Below, piece after piece: positions 1 through 10,377 of a DNA stretch of 64,000 nucleotides. This DNA comes from Blattamonas nauphoetae (Eukaryota; Preaxostyla; Oxymonadida). The notes beneath the pieces were generated by a model. The model was not told the origin of the DNA, did no database searches, and saw only the letters and a list, made by a program, of their open reading frames with translations. The stretch covers positions 124,001 to 188,000 of the forward strand of contig JARBJD010000129.1 of the NCBI GenBank assembly GCA_033064195.1, given 5' to 3'. The first letter of the stretch is position 1. Every line of letters starts with the position of its first letter. Both the position numbers and the translations under genes were made by a program.

Positions 1-585
1 ACTGAAGCGATCGTGAGATATGGATGGCTCATTTCACGATGGTCAGTCGCACTTGAGCCTGTATTCTCTGATAATATTGATTCGACTATGGAATAAAAAA
101 GAGAATAACGTGTTGAGGAAGATATGCTTTACTCTGGAAGTGCTTGATACAGTCTTCTGTCCGTGGTCTCTCAATCCCAGTTTTGGTTTTCCTAGTTTTC
201 GGGGACGTTTCGGAAATTCCTTCAAAGAAATTGTTCCTGCAAGTACATTTTCCAATAAAATTCTGAAAATGAAGAAAAGTGAGGGAAACAAAGAAAAAGA
301 CAGATCATTCAATGAAACAGGAAAATTTGTCCAGGCCACCTTTGATCAGTCGCAATCACGCATTGGTTTGATTCTGTTCTTTCCTCATCTATTCATTCTT
401 CTTCACTTTTGGGTTTCGGTTAGGTAATTCGCGTGTTTTGATAAGCTAAAAAAATGAAATATGGGTATTGTGACTCTGTGATTTAGAAGCGAAATTGAGA
501 AATGGACCACCGGAAGTTATATAAAACACTATTTTGATTGTAATTCTTGAGGGAACAAAAGATCGAAGATTGGGACCCAAATCAC
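1..585. other. No gene recognised at the window start
   Basis: AT-rich sequence with only short overlapping frames on both strands and no recognisable domain. Homology to the helical-repeat family begins near 586, so the 5-prime leader found in front of the paralogues at 4646, 6647 and 9061 is absent here. I see no promoter, tRNA or repeat that I can defend. Confidence 0.5.
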
Positions 586-2105
586 TCAAATTGGAATGGA
601 GAAACGCTTGAAACTATCCCCGAAAAAGCAGTTGTCTTTCAGTCTCTCGTTGCTACTTTGAAGTTACAGCCTCAACTTGATGTCTCTCTGGAAGCTAAAG
701 TCGTGGATGTTCTCGAATCTGTGGGTTAGTCCAAAGGGAAATCAACAGATGATTTTCTCAACAGTTTTGCATCGAGAGCTGATGAATCGTTCAACAATTT
801 CGTGCAGTGCATCTTTGTGCTCATTTCTTCTGCCAATAAGGCCATCACCACCGCAACAATGGGCATGCTCCATTTTCTCTCCGTGTATTGTTCGGCTGAA
901 GTCCGACTTGCCCTCGTCAAAGCGGATCTAATCCCCCAAATCATCAACTCTCTCAATCCACTGTCTCTTTCGTTTGTCGAAGCAGACAATATCCACACCT
1001 CTCTCATTTTAATCATCCGCCAGTTTCTCACGCTCGCAGCTCCACTTGGTCTCGCCCGACTCAGAATTGAACATGACGATGAACGGGCATGGGTTTAATA
1101 TAGCTGGTGGTTTTGAAATATGGCTGGTGCAACGAGTTTAGTATGGCTGGTGGTGGATTTCTGAAGAAATATGGAAGCTATCACCATAAAGTATTCCGAT
1201 ATGGTAAGGATGAGATCCCCAGAGAAGGTGTAGAAGTGAAAAAACCGCATAAAAGTCATGAAAAGTCTCAATTCCTCCGATCAAGATTGATCAAAACAGA
1301 TTGCACTTTTTTCACTCAATGAATATCGATTTAGAAAAATAATGTGTTTTTAACAAAATAATGTGCAAAACAGACAGTAATCAAAATAAAGTGAACATTC
1401 TTGTCCTGTGAAGTGATTGTTATCAAGGATTTCTGATTTTCGCCTCTCATTTTTGAAGGGCCTATCCTCCACTGACTGTTCCGCCTCTCTCTATTGTTGT
1501 GAAAAGAGATGACAAGAAGGAAATGGAACGATTTTGTATGTTATAACCCCCAGATGACCATCTTTTAGTGATAGGTCACAACCAGCTATACTAAACTTCA
1601 CCAGCTATACTAAACCCATGCCGATGAACGACACGCTGTTCACGAGACGGTCTTGAAGCAAGTTCTCGCCCCTTCCGAGAAGTATATTTACCATTTATGC
1701 ACAAACCGCACTTCGAACGTCGATTTGGATCTATCAAGGCATTTTCTGGAACTCCTGTCCTTTCCCCTCGAAATATGTCCATCCTATCAACCAACTTTGG
1801 ATATTGTTCTTCATATGCCCGTCTTTCTCACGATCCCCAGTTGTCTCACAACCTTCGAAAATGAAGACTCAATCTGGAATTTCCTGAATGAAATGAACCG
1901 TACCCAGCTGGAATGGAACGAAACAAGGGGAGACCAGCTGCAGATGGGGAAGACAGTGCAGTGGATGTTGAGAATGGAGGGCATCGAAGATGCGATTGAG
2001 GGAAAGCTCAGAAACAACCAACAAAACATTGTTGGAGATTTCATTGTTTCCTACTCGGTTGGATGGAACAATCTGCTGGGCATGAACGTTCCCCGACGTG
2101 GATAG
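586..2105 (+). pseudogene. Helical-repeat family gene A, 5-prime truncated and interrupted
   Basis: First member of a tandem family of about 339-residue proteins (members B, C, D follow). The start of the family (MDCSPFLNW) is missing: homology begins in the NWNGE part near 586. The frame breaks near 725, where the paralogues read SVDLADD, and resumes with VQCIFVLISSANKAI. A transposon occupies 1086-1622. The C-terminal half then runs from about 1623 to the stop at 2103-2105, ending GMNVPRRG like its paralogues. Known: I recall the family as abundant and uncharacterised in oxymonads. Inferred: alternating leucine-rich helices suggest an ARM/HEAT-like fold. The truncation, frame break and insertion together make it a pseudogene. 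Confidence 0.75.
1086..1622. mobile_element. Non-autonomous DNA transposon (MITE-like) inside gene A
   Basis: The ends are inverted copies: ggcatgggtttaatatagct at the left and, reverse-complemented at the right, ggcatgggtttagtatagct. Each end carries a second, imperfect copy of the motif gtttagtatagctggtg just inside. The flanks repeat gatgaacg (1078-1085 and 1623-1630; 9 bases if the preceding c is counted). An 8-9 base duplication with TIRs starting GG fits Merlin- or Mutator-type elements, so the superfamily is left open. No transposase frame is visible in the 537 bases. Removing it rejoins gene A sequence that aligns with its paralogues. Confidence 0.8.
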
Positions 2106-3082
2106 AAACAAGCAAGAACCATCGACCGAATTGACCAGTTTCTGACTTCTTTTGGACAACAGCGTTTGTGCAACAACCTTTCCGGATCTGACATCACATC
2201 GTGGTTTTCCCGAACGGTTCCACACAAACAAACACACCTCCCACATCCCATCCCAACATAGCCTCTGCCCACTCTCTCCACTCGCTCTCCCTCATCCCCT
2301 CCAGCCACTCCTCCATCCCTGCCCTTCGCTGCATCCCCACAAACTCCTCCCTCTTCTTCACTTCCTTCCTCTCTCCTCCCTCCCTCCACCTCTCACACCG
2401 CCACTCAGCCACACACTCACCCACCATTCCTCCCTCCCCACCGACTCCGCTTCAAGCAACCCCAACACTCCTCCCTCCATCAATCTCTCACACCACCCAT
2501 CCACTCCTCTCTCATCTTTCACTCTCGCCCACCCTCCCCAACATTTCAAGCTCCTTCCTCTCTGCCCCTCGCTACGACGCAAGACACCGATCAACTGCAA
2601 AATCAATGAAGTCCACAAGCAACGCAGATGACTTGCGACCAACACGGATCAGTTCGTCAAGTCCTGCCAGCCCTTCCCCGCACACCTCGAACACCAGAAA
2701 CGCTGACGATTCTGCGAATGTCACACAACACGCTGCGAAGGAAGGGTCGGCTGGTTTTGAAGCGACCAGAGCGATGGGAGCGCTTTCAGTGCAACTCGGG
2801 ACAGTTTAGGAGAGTCGTTCCTGCCTGTCGCAGACGCACAGATGCATTGTTCTGTGCGTTGTTTTCAGAATGTATGACAGAGAACGGTACCACACCAAGC
2901 AAACACTCTTTTCTTCGACGAGGAAATCAGCCATCCGCGACTCGATTGGATGGGAATGATGGGCAAGTTCCTCTCCATGCAACTTTGAGGGAGGAATGCG
3001 TCTACCTCGTTTTGAACTCGGAAGATCCAACTATGAATCAACCAACGATCGAGTTCTCTTCATTGATTGGTTTTCTGTTATT
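2106..3082 (+). repeat. Array spacer, unit 1
   Basis: Intergenic spacer homologous to those after genes B (5663-6646) and C (8032-9060). In order it holds a conserved tail just after the stop (gaccagtttctgacttcttt), a C/T-rich block containing one copy of the 61-base minisatellite unit (near 2370-2430), a block starting near 2640 with cagttcgtc, and a pyrimidine-rich part ending ttctgttatt at 3082. Long frames across it are by-products of the biased composition. It is more diverged than the other two spacers. Confidence 0.7.
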
Positions 3083-4469
3083 CTATAGCTGTATGACAGA
3101 GTTTTTTTGCATGTCAAAATGTCAATAATTATCGGCTATGGGTATCGATCACACAATGATCTTGTAACGCTCTCGGATTGTGCCCTGGGTAGTTTGAAAC
3201 ATGTTGAAATCTCATTTTCCTTCGATTAGGAAAGCTATTCCGGTAGAGACAGATGCGGTTGTGCTTGATGAGAAATTCAAAACAACACTGTAATGATGAT
3301 GAAATGTGATTTTAAAACTCATGATTTGGATCAAAAAATGTCAAAAAAGATAGAATACAACAGTGCGTTGAGATATGTCCCAAAGAAGATGCCCAAAAGC
3401 AGGTTGATGATTGAATCGTGTGACAGGCGGATCAAGACTGTAGGGACAAGAGAGATGGTATGACTGGATCACGACTACCACCGTCACATCACTGAAGAGT
3501 CTAAGTCGGTCCACTGAACCATGTGAAGCAAAGGCCAACGTTGACATGGTGATGAGGAGAGATGTGGACTCTAATCAAGATGAATGATGAAAGAATGTGA
3601 TAGACCACTGAAAAAGTAGAAATTTGGTTTGAATCTCTCTTTTCTTGCATATATCACTAGTTTTTGGTAAGATAGTGAGACTCGCTGTTCTGTGAAAGAA
3701 CATGCTGATCAACGGGAAAATGATGAAGAAAAATAGTCAAAAGAGCATACAGATCATAAGAATGACGGTTGAATGAACTTTCTGACGAATTAACGAGCAA
3801 ATATAAGAATCGAGGACGATGTTTTGACAAAGGCATGTGTGGAATGGGGATTGAACAAACCTAGGTCTGCTTTGAGAAAGAAAGGATGTCAATTCTGTGT
3901 GTACTTGTGAAAAAAGCAAACTTGTGTCTTATGTTTCTGTTCTTTGCAGGTTAATGAAGCATTCAGAAGACTTGGATCCAGCTTGTGATCAGTGTGAGAA
4001 CGATGAGCAAAATCTGGAGGGCCACTATAATTGTGCGGTGAACAGGAAAGTAGCATACAGAATCATTCAAATATCGTCGGATAGAGATGGTTGGTCATCA
4101 AAAGATCGATTGTCGATACCAAGTTGAGATTGTGTTAAGTTCCAATTCAGAATGCACTGATGGAGAACGGGTTTTCTAAGAAATCCGATAGAAGAGCAGA
4201 TATCGCCTTTTCGGCAAGTGGATCAGGATCATCCCACGATTCACACAAAATATTGATGATTTGGGTTAGAAGGCAGTAAACTGCATCGCTATCCACGTAA
4301 AACTGGATTAAAGTCACTATACTGTCGGGTTTATTTCGAATTTCCCTGATTGCCGTCTTATTCAAGGAAATGAGAAAAGATCTCAGACCCACAATCAAAA
4401 ACCTCCATGTCATGACATGTCAACGCTATTCCGAAAAACAGGTCTGTCATGTCATGTCAGACAGGTATA
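3083..4469. mobile_element. Candidate DNA transposon inserted in the array spacer
   Basis: In the other units, ttctgttattc runs directly into the leader tcgtttcttgctttg. Here 1387 bases interrupt this, flanked by tgttatt at 3076-3082 and 4470-4476. The inner ends are imperfect inverted repeats (atagctgtatgaca at the left, atacctgtctgaca reverse-complemented at the right; 12 of 14 match). This suggests a transposon with a 7-base target duplication. No transposase is recognised, and the short TIR makes the call moderate. Confidence 0.45.
4147..4413 (-). CDS. Hypothetical protein or exon within the inserted segment
   Basis: An 88-codon frame starting MTWRFLIVGL and ending ENPFSISAF. The part from about residue 17 has regularly spaced hydrophobic residues (for example VYCLLTQIINILCE) and could be helical. 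I do not recognise a family. It lies inside the candidate element 3083-4469, so it may be captured host sequence or part of the element. A splice acceptor upstream is not clear. Confidence 0.3.
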   Translation of the reverse strand: MTWRFLIVGLRSFLISLNKTAIREIRNKPDSIVTLIQFYVDSDAVYCLLTQIINILCESWDDPDPLAEKAISALLSDFLENPFSISAF

Positions 4470-4645
4470 TGTTATTATTCGTGTCTTGCTTTGTATTGTG
4501 TCTGTTGGACATCTACTTCATCTCAATCTCCTTCTTTCTCTCACTTTTTGTTTTTACCCATAACGAGCGTTTGTTAAACGAAACAATCAGAATAACCGAC
4601 ATTCCACAGAAAACATCCACTTTTCCAAGTACTTCACACTCTGTT

Positions 4646-5662
4646 ATGACTATCCCTTATTTTCCATTTTCAGTGGATTGCTCGCCATTCCTGAATTGGG
4701 ATGAGAAAGATCTTGAAACTGTACACGAAAAGGAAGTTGTCTTTCGATCACTTGTTACCACTTTGAGGTCACAGCCTCAACTTAATGTCTGTCTGGAAGC
4801 TAAAGCAGTGCAGTTTCTGAAATCTTTGTCTTGGGATGGAGATTCTGCTGATGCTTTTCTCAGAAGCGTTCCATCGTCAACTGATGATTCGGCGACCACA
4901 TTCGTACAGTCTATTGTGGTGCTCACTTCTTCTGCCAGTCAGACTATTGTCCCAGCAGCAATGAAGTTGCTCTATGACCTGTTGTGGCGTTGCTCAGCCA
5001 AAACCCACCTTGACCTGATCAAAGCGGATATGATCCCCCAAATCATCGCCACTCTTAACCCCCTGTCTCTTTCTTTGGCTGAAACAATCGATATTCACAC
5101 TCATCTCCTTTTAAGCCTCCGCCAGTCTCTCTGGCCATCAACTCCACTTAGTCTCGCCGAACTCGGAATTAGAGCTGGTGATGAACGACAAGCTGTTCAC
5201 ACGACGATTTTGAAGCAGGTTGTGGCTCCTTCGGAGAAGTACATTTCGCATTTGTGCGTGAACCGTTACATAATCACCAATGGAGACATGCCAGACTATT
5301 TACTGACCTTCTTTGCCCAACTGCTCAAAATATGTTCATACTATCAACGGACAATGGATTATGTTCTTCATATGCCAGTAGTTCTCACGATCTCAAGCTG
5401 TCTCACCATATACGATAAAGATGACGCAGTCTGGAATTTTCTGTATAGAATGATCGATGCCCAGCAGGAATGGACCAACGCAAAGGGAGAAGAGCGACAG
5501 ATGGGGAAAACAGTGCTGCGAATGCTGAGAATGGAGGGCATCGAAGATGTGATTGAGGGAAAGCTCAGAAACAACCAAGAATCGCCCTCCGGACAAATTG
5601 TTGTTGCCTTTTCGATCGGATGGAACATTCTTCTGGGCATGAACGTTCCGGAACATGAATAG
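4646..5662 (+). CDS. Helical-repeat family protein B, intact
   Basis: 338 residues. The start ATG at 4646 is chosen because C and D have an ATG at the same place, ahead of the conserved DCSPFLNW segment. The frame is open further upstream (to 4370), but that part is the pyrimidine-rich leader shared by the units. Landmarks: DCSPFLNWDEKDLETVHEK (N-terminus), SQPQLNVCLEAKAVQFL, then ADMIPQIIATLNPLSLSL (middle), VLHMPVVLTISSCLTIY, and the C-terminal block MGKTVLRMLRMEGIEDVIEG. Family uncharacterised; an all-helical ARM/HEAT-like fold is my inference. No signal peptide or membrane segment. It is the second gene of the tandem array and appears functional. Confidence 0.85.
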   Translation: MTIPYFPFSVDCSPFLNWDEKDLETVHEKEVVFRSLVTTLRSQPQLNVCLEAKAVQFLKSLSWDGDSADAFLRSVPSSTDDSATTFVQSIVVLTSSASQTIVPAAMKLLYDLLWRCSAKTHLDLIKADMIPQIIATLNPLSLSLAETIDIHTHLLLSLRQSLWPSTPLSLAELGIRAGDERQAVHTTILKQVVAPSEKYISHLCVNRYIITNGDMPDYLLTFFAQLLKICSYYQRTMDYVLHMPVVLTISSCLTIYDKDDAVWNFLYRMIDAQQEWTNAKGEERQMGKTVLRMLRMEGIEDVIEGKLRNNQESPSGQIVVAFSIGWNILLGMNVPEHE

Positions 5663-6646
5663 AAGCCGACAAGAACCAGCGAACGTTTCGACCAGTTTCT
5701 GACTTCTTCCGAGCATCTGTGTTTGTTTGTCGTCGTTTATCCGCTCTGGAATCACCTCAGCCGTCCCATCTCAACAAAAAACGTCTTCAATTTTTTTTTC
5801 GAAACCACAATCTCGCTCACATCTTGTGGACGTCCGCTGTCTGACTTGATGCCCCAAAGCGACGACATCATCGATCACTTTTGACATCTGTCCGATTCCA
5901 TCTTTGAACGAACAGACCGCCAGCGAGGAGAAGAAGATGGGAAGCTCACCTCCCTCATCCCAACACATCCACTGTCCGCTCCAGCCACTGCTCCATCCTC
6001 CTCTCACACGGCCCTACAAGCCACACACTCAGCCTCACATTCCCCACCGACCCCGCTTCAAGCAGCCCCAACAGTCCTTCCACCACTCCCTCCCCACACA
6101 GCCTAACCACTCTCACTCTCACCCACCATTCCCAAAATCTCAAGAAGCTTCTTCGCTGCACCTCGCTGCGACACAAGACACCGATCCACCACAAAACCAA
6201 CGAAGTCTGAAAGTGATGCGGTTGATCAGCGACCAACACAGATCAGTTCGTCCTGCCCTGCCTGCCCTTCCCCGCACAGCTCGCACACCAGAAACGTGGA
6301 CGATTCTGCAAGTCTCCCACAACACTCCGCGATCACCGATTTAAAACGGGTTGTGGGCATCAAAGCGAGAGACGAGAAAAGATTGGGAGACGCCATGTCT
6401 TCTTGTTCAGAGCGGATGAACACCATCACTTCGTCCTGCGATGGAAGAATTCTCTTCTTTGATTCATTTTCTGTTATTCTTCGTTTCTTGCTTTGTATTG
6501 TGACTTTCGGGCATCTATTTCATCTCAATCTCCTTCTTTCTCACAACTGTGATATGACCCATAAAAAGCGTTTTTTTCACCGACTCAATTCGAATAGCCA
6601 ATATTCAACTAAAACAACCACATTTTCACGTACTGCACGCTCTGCT
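5663..6646 (+). repeat. Array spacer, unit 2 (upstream of gene C)
   Basis: Spacer homologous to 2106-3082 and 8032-9060. It holds the conserved post-stop tail, a C/T-rich block, the 149-base block identical to the next spacer (6241-6389), and a leader directly before gene C with the shared string cgtttcttgctttgtattgt and a polypyrimidine stretch. The leader probably contains the promoter or 5-prime UTR, but no defined element can be named. Confidence 0.7.
6241..6389 (+). repeat. 149-base block identical to 8654-8802
   Basis: Runs from gatcagttcgtcctgccctg to gagaaaagattgggag with no mismatch to 8654-8802. Both copies lie about 258 bases before the start codon of the next family gene. The adjoining coding regions C and D differ at roughly one base in five or six by eye. 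Unit 1 has a clearly diverged version near 2647-2800. Either recent gene conversion or selection on an upstream element would explain it. Confidence 0.85.
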
Positions 6647-8031
6647 ATGTCTCTCGCTTGGGTTCCGTTTTCAATGGATTGCTCACCGTTCCTGAATTGG
6701 AATGATAAAGAGCTTGAAACTGTCCACGAAAAGGCAGTTGTCTTTCGGTCTCTTGTTGCTACTTTGAAGATACAGCCTCAACTTGATGTCTCTTTGGAAG
6801 CAAAAGCCGTTAAAGTTCTCGAATCTGTGGATCTGGATGATTATGATTCGACAGATGCTTTTCTCAACAGTTTTGCATCGAGATCTGATGATTCATTGAT
6901 GAACTTCATTCAATCCATTGGAGTGCTCCTTTCTTGTGCCAAGCAGATGATTTCAACAGCTGCAATGAAGATGCTCGGAAATCTGTTCTGGTCCTGTTCA
7001 GCTAACATCAACAGACGTTTGCTAGCTGAGGTTAAACAGGCATGTTCTGAGGTCCGTTGACCTCAGCTCCCTTTTTTTGGGCTGAGGTCAGACTCCTATT
7101 TCGGAGGTTCAATTTTTCCAACAATCATTCAAAATACCAGGAATCCAACACAATCTTGCTGATATTCAATGCACACAGCACTTCCAGAGTGTCTTTTCAA
7201 ACTGAAACACCAACCCAAATCCTAAAAACGCTCTTAAATCGCGATTTCTGACTTTCTTTTTTTTAAGTTGGTGCTTATCTCTGCAGCCGACCTTGGTCAC
7301 AAATCGACTGTGGTAAAAAGCTGAGGTCTCCGAAAGCTGAGGTCAGTGGGACAGATGACAAACCCCTGAACATCAATCTTACCCTCGCTAAAGCTGATCT
7401 CATCCCTCGACTCATCATCACTCTCAATCCACAGTCTCTTTCATTGACAGAAGCAGTGGATATCCACATCAATCTCATGAGAATCATCCGCCTTTCTCTC
7501 TGGCTTGCAACTCCAAATGGTCTCTCCTGTCTCAGAATTAACGATCGGAATGAAGAACTAACTGTTCATGAGACGGTCTTGAAGCAAGTTTTGGTGCCGT
7601 CGGAGCAGTACCTTTCGCATTTGTGCGTGGCCCGCTTTTCGATCGTCGATGGAGGCCTATCCCACTGGTTTATGATCCTCCTTGCCCAAATCCTCGGAAT
7701 TTCTCCATCTCATCAACCAACTTTGGATATTGTTCTTCATATGCCAGTTGTTCTCACAATCCCAAGTTGTCTGACATTCTTCGAAGATGAAGACTCAATC
7801 TGGAATTTCCTGAATGAAATGAACCGTACCCAGCAGGAATGGAACGAAATAAGGGGAGATGTGCGACAGATGGGGACGACTCTGGATCGAATGTTGAACA
7901 TGGACGGCATCGAAGATGTGATTGAGGAAAAGCTGCAAAACGACCAAGAAGGATCATGGGGCATTTATATTGCTGACAACTCGATTGAGTGGAACAATTT
8001 ACAGGGCATGAACGTCACACAACATGTGTAG
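6647..8031 (+). pseudogene. Helical-repeat family gene C, split by a hAT-type insertion
   Basis: Starts ATG 6647 (MSLAWVPFSMDCSPFLNW) and ends at 8031 with GMNVTQHV. The span is 1385 bases. Taking away the insertion (357) and one target duplication (8) leaves exactly 1020 bases, the same length as intact gene D, in a single open frame. Apart from the insertion, no disabling change is visible, so the insertion is recent. As it stands, translation stops soon after entering the element (near 7060). Landmarks of the family are all present: KIQPQLDVSLEAKAVKVLE, then ADLIPRLIITLNPQSLSL, and VLHMPVVLTIPSCLTFF. Confidence 0.85.
7012..7368. mobile_element. hAT-type MITE in gene C
   Basis: 357 bases flanked by an 8-base duplication, aacatcaa, at 7004-7011 and 7369-7376. 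The ends are inverted: cagacgtttgctagctg at the left, caggggtttgtcatctg at the right after reverse-complementing. An end of type CAGNGGTTTG with an 8-base target duplication is characteristic of hAT elements. The motif gctgaggtc is repeated several times just inside both ends in both orientations, as expected for subterminal transposase-binding repeats. There is no transposase frame, so it depends on a partner. Confidence 0.9.
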
Positions 8032-9060
8032 AATCAGACAAGAACCAGCGAGCCTTTTGACCAGTTTGTGACTTCTTTTGGACAACGAACACTGTTTGTG
8101 TGTGATCTTTACCGGCTCTGGCATCACGTCATGTTTTGGTTTGTCGAAATGATTGAGATTCTCTCTCATCAGTGTCGCTCGATGCTCGCCAGTGGAAGGC
8201 AATGCGTCAATGAATGGATGGTATTTCTACAACCCTCTCCCTCTCGCCCTCCGCATTCTGGATCTCCCTCTCTCGGCCGACACTTTGGAAGACGATTCGG
8301 AAGGATCGGAAGAAGTGGTCGCTGACGTCATGGCCGTTTTCGATCCCTGCTCCCTCACCACCCACAACCTCCCACTCCCCTCTGCCTCTCCCTCACCCCA
8401 CACCCTCCACCTCTCACACCGCCACTCAGCCACACACTCGCCCACCCTTCCTCCTTCCCCACCGACTCCGCTTCAAGCAACCCCAACACTCCTTCCACCA
8501 CTCGCCTCCCACACAGGCCATCCACTCTCACTCTCCTCCACACTTTCCATCAACTCAAGCAGCTGCTTCGCGTCCCTCGCTGGGCACAAGCCACCGATCC
8601 ACCACAATTCCAACGAAGTCTGAAAGCGATGCCGTTGATGAGCGACAAACTTGGATCAGTTCGTCCTGCCCTGCCTGCCCTTCCCCGCACAGCTCGCACA
8701 CCAGAAACGTGGACGATTCTGCAAGTCTCCCACAACACTCCGCGATCACCGATTTAAAACGGGTTGTGGGCATCAAAGCGAGAGACGAGAAAAGATTGGG
8801 AGTCGACATGCCTTCCTGTTCAGAGCGGATGAACACCATCACTTCGTCCTGCGAAGGAAGAATTCCCTTCTTTGATTCATTTTGTGTTATTCTTCGTTTC
8901 TTGCTTTGTATTGTGCCTTTTGGACATCAACTTCATCTCAGTTTCCTTCTTTCTCTCCCGTTTTGTTCTGACCCATAAAGCGCTTTTTTTCGGCGTAACT
9001 ATCAGAATAGCCGATATCCCACTGAAGCAGCCATATTTTCCGAGTACTGCACGCTTTGCT
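8032..9060 (+). repeat. Array spacer, unit 3 (upstream of gene D)
   Basis: Third copy of the spacer: post-stop tail, C/T-rich block with one 61-base minisatellite unit (near 8400-8460), the 149-base block at 8654-8802 that is identical to 6241-6389, and a pyrimidine-rich leader ending directly before gene D at 9061. It contains no gene of its own. Confidence 0.7.
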
Positions 9061-10080
9061 ATGTCCTTCACTAAGTTTTCATTTTCAATGGATTGCTCGC
9101 CGTTCCTGAATTGGAATGGAGAAAAGCTTGACACTGTCCACGAAAAAGCAGTTGTCTTTCAGTCTCTTGTTGCTACTTCGAAGTTACAGCCTGAACTTGA
9201 TGCCGCTCTGGAAGCTAAAGCAGTAAATGTTATCAGATCTGTGGATCTGGCTGATGATAAATCGACAGATGCTTTTCTCAGCAGCTTTGGGCACATCGCT
9301 GATGAATCGTTCAACAATTTCGTGCAGTGCATCTTTGTGCTCCTTTCTTCTGCCAATAAGGCCATCACCACCGCAACAATGGGCTTGCTCCATTTTCTCT
9401 CAGTGTTATGTTCAGCTGAAGTCCGACTTGCCCTCGTCAACGCGGATCTGATGCCTCAACTCATCATCTCTCTCAATCCGCTGTCTCTTTCCTTTGTCGA
9501 AGCAGACAATATCCACACCTATCTCATTTTAATCATCCGCCAGTGTCTCCTGCTTGCAGCTCCACTTGGTCTCGCCCGACTCGGAATTGAAGATGACGAT
9601 GAAGAACAAACTGTTCACAAGACAGTTTTGCAGCAAGTTCTCGTTACTTCGGAGAGGTATATTTGGCATTTGTGCTTGAACCGTTATTCGATCGTCAGTC
9701 GGGAGCTATCAAGACATTTTCTGGAACTCCTTGCCTTTCCCCTCGAAATATGTTCATCTGATCAACCGACAATGGATTTTGTTCTTCATCTGCCAGTAGT
9801 TCTCACGATTCCAAGTTATCTCGTCTTCTTCGAAACTGAGACCTCAACCTGGAATTTCATGACTTTGATCATCCGTACCCAGCGTGAATGGAACACATTA
9901 GGTGGAAAAGGACGACAGATGTGGGAGACAGTGCAGCGAATGTTGAGAATGGAGGGAATTGAAGATGTGAATGCGGGAAAACTCAGACACAACCAACAAG
10001 ACTTTATCGGAGGTAATATTGTTGAGAACTCGATTGAGTGGAACAATCTGCAGGGCATGAACATTCCCCGGCGTGGATAG
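9061..10080 (+). CDS. Helical-repeat family protein D, intact
   Basis: 339 residues from ATG 9061 (MSFTKFSFSMDCSPFLNW) to the stop at 10080 (GMNIPRRG). The frame extends upstream to 8872, but that part is the conserved leader, so the start shared with C is used. Family landmarks: ATSKLQPELDAALEAKAVNV, VQCIFVLLSSANKAITTATM, ADLMPQLIISLNPLSLSF, VLHLPVVLTIPSYLVFF and RMLRMEGIEDVNAGKL. No catalytic motif, signal or membrane segment is visible. It is the best intact reference for the array. Function unknown; a helical-repeat scaffold is inferred from composition. Confidence 0.85.
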   Translation: MSFTKFSFSMDCSPFLNWNGEKLDTVHEKAVVFQSLVATSKLQPELDAALEAKAVNVIRSVDLADDKSTDAFLSSFGHIADESFNNFVQCIFVLLSSANKAITTATMGLLHFLSVLCSAEVRLALVNADLMPQLIISLNPLSLSFVEADNIHTYLILIIRQCLLLAAPLGLARLGIEDDDEEQTVHKTVLQQVLVTSERYIWHLCLNRYSIVSRELSRHFLELLAFPLEICSSDQPTMDFVLHLPVVLTIPSYLVFFETETSTWNFMTLIIRTQREWNTLGGKGRQMWETVQRMLRMEGIEDVNAGKLRHNQQDFIGGNIVENSIEWNNLQGMNIPRRG

Positions 10081-10377
10081 AAACAAGCAAGAACCAGCGA
10101 ACGAATGGACCAGTTTCTGACTTCTTTTGGACAACACCGTTTGTGTATCAACTTTATCGGATCTGACATCACATTGTGGTTTGCCCGACCGTTAGGGATT
10201 CTCCCTCCCCAGTCTCCCTCACTCCCCCATCCTCTCCTCTCCACCCACTCTCGCTACTCCAAAAATGGAAGGCATCATCGATCATTCTCGACTATGCGGA
10301 ACCAAATTAACATTCTTCTGGGTGTTCATTTCCGAACGTGTGACGGCGAACGGTTCTATACAAAGCAAACACACTCT

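Noticed and set aside
2152-2809. Long Pro/Ser/His-rich frames on both strands of the C/T-rich spacers (also near 5900-6240, 8150-8620 and 11808-12266)
   Set aside because: They follow base composition and tandem repeats, occur in several frames at once, and do not match between homologous spacers.
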